A DNA stretch of 64,000 nucleotides from assembly GCF_002127325.2 (NCBI RefSeq), contig NC_035448.2, positions 11,113,408 to 11,177,407 on the forward strand, given 5' to 3'. Position numbers and translations under genes: made by a program. The notes below the pieces were generated by a model that ran no database searches, was not told the DNA's origin, and worked only from the letters and a program-made list of their open reading frames with translations. Each line of letters starts with the position of its first letter. Within the stretch, counting starts at the first letter, position 1. Positions 58,343-64,000 of this stretch are shown in pieces. This DNA is from Helianthus annuus. Taxonomy: Eukaryota > Streptophyta > Magnoliopsida > Asterales > Asteraceae.

Positions 58343-61300
58343 TTATTTTTTTCCTCCATCATCATTCTTCTTCATCTTTTTAAGAGAATCTAACAGTGAA
58401 GTTTTTTCTTGATTATTTGAGGATTTTGCAAACGGGTTAGTTGACCGTTGACCCTCTACTTGTTTCACCTCACCAATATTTTTCTTCAGTAAACCATTAT
58501 TTTCAGATTTGGTACTAGATTTCGGTTCTGGCACATTCACAACCTTAGCTGGCTCTTCGGTCTTCTTTTTCTTCGCAAAAGAAGGTGATGACAGTTGACC
58601 AGATTGTATCCCGTTCACGGGTTCTGGAGCCTTGAAGACATCTGGCGTTGTAAACGTTTTGCTCATGTTAGTATCAGCAGCATTCTTGGACTCTGTTGTT
58701 TTGCTCGTATTAGTATCGGTAACCTTGAGCTCTGTTGTTTCTTTAAGAATAGTCTCTTTGGCTTCTTGTTCGAGTAATCTTTCCTGAAAAACAATGGTTT
58801 AGAATGAGAATCTGATGATTAGAAACATCGAATTGTATACGTTGAAAATAGTTACCTCCAGTATGGAGTTGAACCTTTCTGCCAAATTTGGTAGCTTCAT
58901 TGCGGTCACAAGCTTTATTGCACCTCTAACAGATTTCTCCATCGAAAGAAGCTTTACAAGTTCTATAGCCCTCACAAGTTTATCACCTAATATAAAACAT
59001 AGTAGAAATCAGGAGTTCGGTTAACGAGAAGGGCAATTCGGTCATTTTATATGGCCGAATTGCCCTTATAGTTAACAGAATTACATATAAAATGACCGAA
59101 TTGCCCTTCTTGTTAACAGAAAAAAGGGATGAAGTTAACCCAGTGGACTAAAATGACAACGGTGAAACCTTTTTAGACCCACAGACAAAAAATAAAACCT
59201 TTGGACTAAACTGGCAAAATGGCCCAAACCACAAGGACTAAAATGACATTTAACTCTTTATTTTATATTAGAGCAAATGCCATAAAAAACCAACATACTT
59301 TCTGTTTTTTCTCGTAAAAATCCTTCCACTTTTTTTGCACTTAAAAAACCAACATACTTTCTTTTTTGTCTCACAAAAGTGCCTAAACAACTTTTTGCAT
59401 ATAAAAGTCCCTCCAAATGTTAAATTTGAACAAAATTGTGAATAATTATTTTTACTTATTGATATTATGTTAGAAAAGAATTGAGATGAATTAATGTTTT
59501 AAGTTGGATATATGACAAACAAAAGTATGTTCAATGTTTGTTATTTCTTTTCCATTTTAAAGTCAATAAATTGATAACGATAAAGATTATTTGGAAAACA
59601 ATATAATAAAATTCACGAGCGTGGATGACATAACTTAAAATAAAATAAAATATAAAATGGTATGTATAATTTAAATCGTCAAAATGTATAACATAATTTG
59701 ACAAATAATGTTTTCTTGATTTCATCCGATCCCGAGATTATTTCTTTTTTGTTAAAGTTTATACAAGAGTAGAAAGTATGTTGTTTTTATGTTTAAAAAG
59801 CGGTTAGGGGAATTTTATGAGACTAAAAAAAGTACGTTGGTTTTTTATGTGCAAAAATAAAGTTGAGGGATTTTTATGAAACAAAAAAGAAAGTATCTTG
59901 GTTTTTTAAGTGCAAAAAAAAGTGGAAGGACTTTTATGAGAAAAAATAGAAAATATGTTGGTTTTTTATGACATTTGCCCTATATATTATAATAATATAT
60001 ATATAAAAGATGATAGCCTTAGCTATAGTAGACAATATAAATTCAAGTTACTTTAGTTTTAGTGCTTATCTTATATACATTTTCAGTTGGTCTACACATT
60101 TTGACATAAATTTTGTTCCGAAACGAGCCGGGTCAAATATAATACGGTATTAATAGACAATATAAATTCAAGTTACTTCACGTTTCATGCGTCATGTTAT
60201 AAATATAATATGTTTTCATGTTTCTATGGATGTTTTCAGTTGGTCTACGTTTTGATTGCTAAACCATTACAAAAAAAAAAAAAACAAAACAAAAAAAAAT
60301 CCAGTACGCCTAAATCAGGTTAAAAAACCGACCCCGCAACGCGGGGAATCAATTCTAGTAATTATAAACTTTTGGAACACAGAGTTAGAACCAACCTGTA
60401 CAGCAGGATGCAATGAGCCTCAAAATGCATCTATCCAAAGCTGCTTCCGAGTTAAGGGCCTCATCGTCGAGTGATGTGGCATCCTGACCCCGTGCCTCTG
60501 TTTCTTGAATCAGCCTTTGGATCTATTAAAATCGCAGATGGAAACGTATAGTAATTAGTATGTAAACCCGCATCGTATCATTTAAATACCAGCAAAGTCA
60601 TTCGCACATTATTTGTCCAAGAAACATGCAATTTTATACAAACTTGAGGCATTTTTTTACCTGGGATAGATGCATGTTGCTCAGAATGAACTCGTTTTCA
60701 AGATTTTCGGCTCCCAGATCGGATGATGCAAGAGGAATCGAAAGATCCAACAGTGTAAGAACTGGTTTAGGGACAGCCTGAATAACGAAAAAAAACAATA
60801 TTAGATTCGAAAATCGAAACACAAATTAACAAGAAAAATGTAGATTTCATATCGGTAATACCTGTGGGAATTTATCAGGGGATTTGCATAGAATGCAAAA
60901 CAACTTGCTTGAGTTCAATCCAACCATCCAATAGTTTTCATCTTTCTTCTTTAATTTACTCGCACTGCAGCATATATAAAGATAATATAAGAAGAAGAAG
61001 ACGGCAAAGCGTTGCTACGTTATTCAAGTAATGTTTACCTGAAGAGTGGGATCCATCTGCCTCCGTACTGGTTAGTAAACACACGGAGAACACCCTGGAC
61101 ATTTAAATTCAAGTTTCTTACTTTCCTGTAAATAAACATCTTAATGGCATAGGCAATGAATGAGCTGAGGCGTACCATGGAATCGAATGAACTTAGTTGA
61201 CCTTCTTCACTAAAACCAAACCAGGTCAAACATGCGCCGGGACTCAATGGCAACCGCCCTTTAATAGGTTGTGTTCCGTTAGAAACATTAAACACTTCAA

Positions 61301-61418
61301 ACGTTAGCATCTGCTCGTTTGTAGGGAGGGGAGGAGACGAATGTGTGACCACTGCAAGTTCATCTCCAAAGCCCGATGCAGTCACTACCGGTCCATCAAG
61401 AGAAACCACATGCCTCTA

Positions 61419-61454
<36 letters not shown>

Positions 61455-63669
61455 AAATAAAATTTTGGTTTTGCCATAAAACCAAACCAAACCGAATCAT
61501 GCACACCGCTACTATTGTACTGTCACAACTAAATAAAATTTTTAGGATTCAAAAACAAAACCTGCAAACCACCCTCGGTGAAAATGCGAAGAAAATTTAA
61601 ACTTGTAACAGCAGCAACCCAAGAAGATCCTAGTGCTACCGCTCTTACTTCTTCTTCTTCGAATCGCATATACCACTGAATATGTATACAAAGCAACAAA
61701 ACTTAAATATTTTAAAACTCTTAAACTATACCTTAAAAGCTACAAAAAGCACAAACCTCGCTATTATTCGCCCAGCTTTTAAACGGACGGTACATGAGAG
61801 TGCTCATGTTTTTCTCCCCTTTGCAGAGATTCGCAAAGACACTTCCGTTTTCATTCAACGAAGCCATGGTGAAACCAAAGTGATCTGTCATTGCAGGAAC
61901 TCGGGGCCCACTTCCGGTGTCATGAAAATCGATCTGCAACCCATATATAGTATAAACTAGTGAATTATAACTCGTGCTTCGCGGCAGGTTCAAAACGTAG
62001 ATAAAAATAAGCAAATCACGAACGTCACAATAAAAAGTTACGTCGTTGTATACAAAAGCCAAGATATTCGAACAAAATTTACACCAAAACGTATATAAAG
62101 ATAAAAACAACGGCCGCAAATTACAGTGGGTTAGTTTAAACATAGATATAAAACACATTGCAATGGTGAATTAAAGATGTGCGTCAGGCGGTTTAAAAGA
62201 CCAAACGTTTCGGGTCAGTTAAACGTAGATAAAAAAACACATCGCAACGGTATATTATAGATGTGCATCAGGTGGTTTAGATGACCGAACGTTTTAAAAC
62301 AACCGGTCAGTTTAAGAACAACGTTACCAAATTCAAAAAAACACGTCGCAATGGTGTATTTAGAGATGAGCATCGCACGGTTTAAATAACGTTTAAAACA
62401 ACAAGTCGGGTTAATAACAACATTACGGAAACACACGTCGAAACATAGATAAAAATAATATATAAACGAAACCCATAAAAATCACGTAACAGAAAATTTG
62501 TTAATGTTATATTAATAATGTACAGTTTCATGAAAATTTGATAACCAAAGTAGAGATTTGAAAAGATAATAATACCTCTATATGAGAGTATTCATCGTGC
62601 TTCATCGTGGTTATACTTCCAAGCATATTATAACATAAAAACCGCCTTTTACCAGGCTGTACAGGAGTAGAACCGGACTGAAAAGCTTCCTGCATTATTG
62701 GACCCGGAACAGCCACTGGACCTGCTGACGCGACGTTTCGGTTTTTCACGCTTTCCTTACCGGAAACGTAAGGCTTTTTGCGAGATTCGACTTCCGGAAG
62801 CAAACTCTTATCCTCATCTGAATCTTCATCATATTGAAACTGTCTTAAGCGTTTCCTGTTAGGTGGTTCGGAACCAACAAGGCTATCTTCACCGTGATCG
62901 CTTAAACTGCCGGATATACTCGGCTCATGTTCTTCCTCTTCGAAAAAAAGTAAACCGTCACTTTTTTGCGAGATTGAATCAGGAAGTCCTTCTGTAGGAG
63001 ATTTCATAGATGACGGTATAACCATATCCCAGATACCATACTTCCCCATAACGTCGATGACAGCTAACGCGTTGCCATGTGGCTTCCATGCCAAGCAACA
63101 TATTAATTCATCGAACTTCTGTCGTTCGATGTCTTGTTTCTTATCAACGTCCCATATCAAAACTTGTTTATCTAATCCAGATGTAGCAACGTATTTTCCG
63201 TTAAGCGACCAACCCAAGAAACACACTGGTTGCGTGTGCTCGCCTCTTAACGTAAATAGTTTTTCAGCGGTGTCTCTATCGTACATAACCACGTCATTTT
63301 TCAAGCCGGAAACAGCTAGTGTTTCACCGTCTGGACTCCAGCCAAGTGCGGTTAACGTTGAAAAGTCGGAAGAAGTACTAGGAGCGATATTTTTGAGGTT
63401 GTGGATTGTTGTACCGGACTGGAGCTCCCAAATAATAACGGTTCCAACTGAGTCAACAGATGCTAAGTACTCGCTTTTCGGATCGAAAGCTATACCTGTG
63501 ATGGACCCTCTGTGCCCTTTCAAAACCCTGGCAATTGAACCATCTATTGTATTAATAAGTTTGATACCGTCATCGTCACCCCCAGCTGCCAGCATGGTAC
63601 CCTGTCTGTTGAAGGACAAAGCGCGTATGGGAAGCGTAAATCGGCTAATATTGGACTCGAACTCTCCTC
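58343..63669 (-). CDS. EOL1: Ctf4/WDHD1/AND-1 homologue, ENHANCER OF LHP1 (EOL1)-like; C-terminal ten exons, 5' end beyond window
   Basis: Minus-strand exons: 62576-63669, 61757-61933, 61562-61675, 61176-61415, 61039-61094, 60862-60964, 60661-60777, 60396-60522, 58856-58986, 58343-58783; all GT-AG, phases consistent, 2600 nt (about 866 codons with stop TAA at 58343). Exon 62576-63669 encodes WD40 repeats (GHRGSITGIAFDPKSEYLAS, VLIWDVDKK) then an acidic linker and basic NRKRLR. The next exons form the SepB/Mcl1 second propeller (YRPFKSW, GGRWIPLF), then the helical bundle (LDRCILRLIASCC) that in yeast Ctf4 binds CIP-box partners, and a Lys/Ser-rich tail with STNPFAKSS. No HMG box, as in other plants. 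Ctf4 links replicative helicase and DNA polymerase alpha; Arabidopsis EOL1 also acts in H3K27me3 inheritance. Upstream WD40 exon(s) lie past 64000. Confidence 0.93.
59030..59265. mobile_element. Truncated Mutator-like MITE in EOL1 intron
   Basis: Contains 'GGGCAATTCGGTCATTTTAT', 'GATGAAGTTAACCCAGTGGA' and a right end CATTTAACTC like 20247-20622, but the left terminal part is missing. Confidence 0.75.
59272..59985. mobile_element. Palindromic TIR element in EOL1 intron
   Basis: Left arm 'GCAAATGCCATAAAAAACCA' with 'CATACTTTCT' is inverted at the right end (59880-59982). Arms are about 130-150 bp and include 'AAAAATCCTTCCACTTTTTT'. Centre AT-rich, no transposase. Confidence 0.72.
60000..60358 (+). 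mobile_element. Helitron 3' region in EOL1 intron
   Basis: Ends with a perfect hairpin CCCCGC-AAC-GCGGGG (60332-60346), then CTAG at 60355-60358. Upstream modules 'CAGTTGGTCTACG' and 'AATTCAAGTTACTTCACGTTTC' match the modules at 30228-30855. Inserted between exons 60396-60522 and 58856-58986, only about 38 bp from the exon 60396 donor. Confidence 0.7.
61420..61452. repeat. Poly-A tract forming the splice-acceptor pyrimidine tract of an EOL1 exon
   Basis: Thirty-three A on the plus strand; on the gene strand this is a T run directly followed by GTAG and exon 61176-61415. Confidence 0.9.
61957..62450 (-). mobile_element. Helitron-like segment with tandem ~90-bp units in EOL1 intron
   Basis: CTAG|T on the minus strand at 61957-61960 with a decayed GC hairpin (61972-61988). 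Further right are three to four related units beginning 'ACACATCGCAACGGT', 'ACACATTGCAATGGT' and 'ACACGTCGCAATGGT' (about 62153, 62238, 62340), each followed by 'AGATG.GCATC...GGTTTA'. Fills most of the intron between exons 61933 and 62576. Confidence 0.55.
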
Positions 63670-64000
63670 CTGGTAAAAAGATAATTCAAATGCTTCAAAA
63701 TTAGAAATATTTAAAAAGATAACAAGCTATGAACATTTCTGGTTGCTAAACTCTTTAGACTGGAACACTTTTTACAATCACAACTTCTTTTTCGAACAGA
63801 AAATGTTACTCTTACTCTGCTTTACACTGCTTTACACCAATTAATCTAAACTAAAGTGAAAACCACCGATTTTTTTAATCGTCAAGTGTTACTCTTACTC
63901 TACTTTTACAAGCACAACTAACTCATGAAAACAAAATAAATGTAAGTTCCATAGATAACCACACTTGTGAAAGCACAACATCATCATCATACTCAGTAAA
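63670..64000 (-). other. EOL1 intron running off the window
   Basis: AT-rich, no coding potential; begins with the acceptor TTTTTACCAG before exon 62576-63669. The preceding exon lies beyond position 64000. Confidence 0.7.

Noticed and set aside
63057..63704. 215-codon open frame on the plus strand
   Set aside because: It is antisense to the WD40 exon of EOL1, which has clear family motifs; the opposite frame is a shadow.

Overview
This is plant nuclear DNA, very probably from a eudicot of the daisy family (Asteraceae). Genes are split by many short GT-AG introns, DNA between genes is AT-rich, and most of the window is transposable elements. The family-level guess rests on repeat style (tRNA-Asp-primed LTR element with GC-rich dyads, Helitron-like ends, MITEs), which I recognise but could not search. 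There are no prokaryotic features.

Layout. 1-6553: a young non-autonomous LTR retrotransposon whose left LTR is cut by the window edge; it has two small ORFs, no pol, and eleven GC-rich dyad modules. 6554-9426: a probable solo LTR abutting a PIF/Harbinger transposase relic. 9427-13548: an unidentified segment ending in a Helitron-type 3' end. 14247-25889 (minus): a complete 12-exon GH1 beta-glucosidase gene (520 codons) of the BGLU45/46/47 type; its last intron carries a 4.35 kb defective Copia element in antisense and its third intron (3.8 kb) holds a palindromic element, a SINE and a MITE. 25975-26335: composite tRNA-derived SINE just upstream of the beta-glucosidase TATA box. 26623-37178 and 37208-46130: a large direct tandem duplication of non-coding, TE-nested DNA; a MITE and a long-TIR element are present only in copy 1, with clean empty sites in copy 2. 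46131-52280: gene-poor, with Helitron-type ends and isolated exon-like relics (one NAC-domain). 52281-53970 (minus): FAD-monooxygenase gene remnant lacking both ends. 55283-55790: an inverted-repeat element with an extremely G-rich core. 58343-63669 (minus, continuing past the right edge): the C-terminal ten exons of a Ctf4/WDHD1 homologue (plant EOL1).

Only two genes look functional: the beta-glucosidase (cell-wall/secretory hydrolysis of phenolic glucosides such as monolignol glucosides) and EOL1/CTF4 (replisome scaffold linked in Arabidopsis to Polycomb mark inheritance). They share no obvious pathway. Exon coordinates were derived by hand from reading frame, splice dinucleotides and family resemblance; exon phases add up in both genes.
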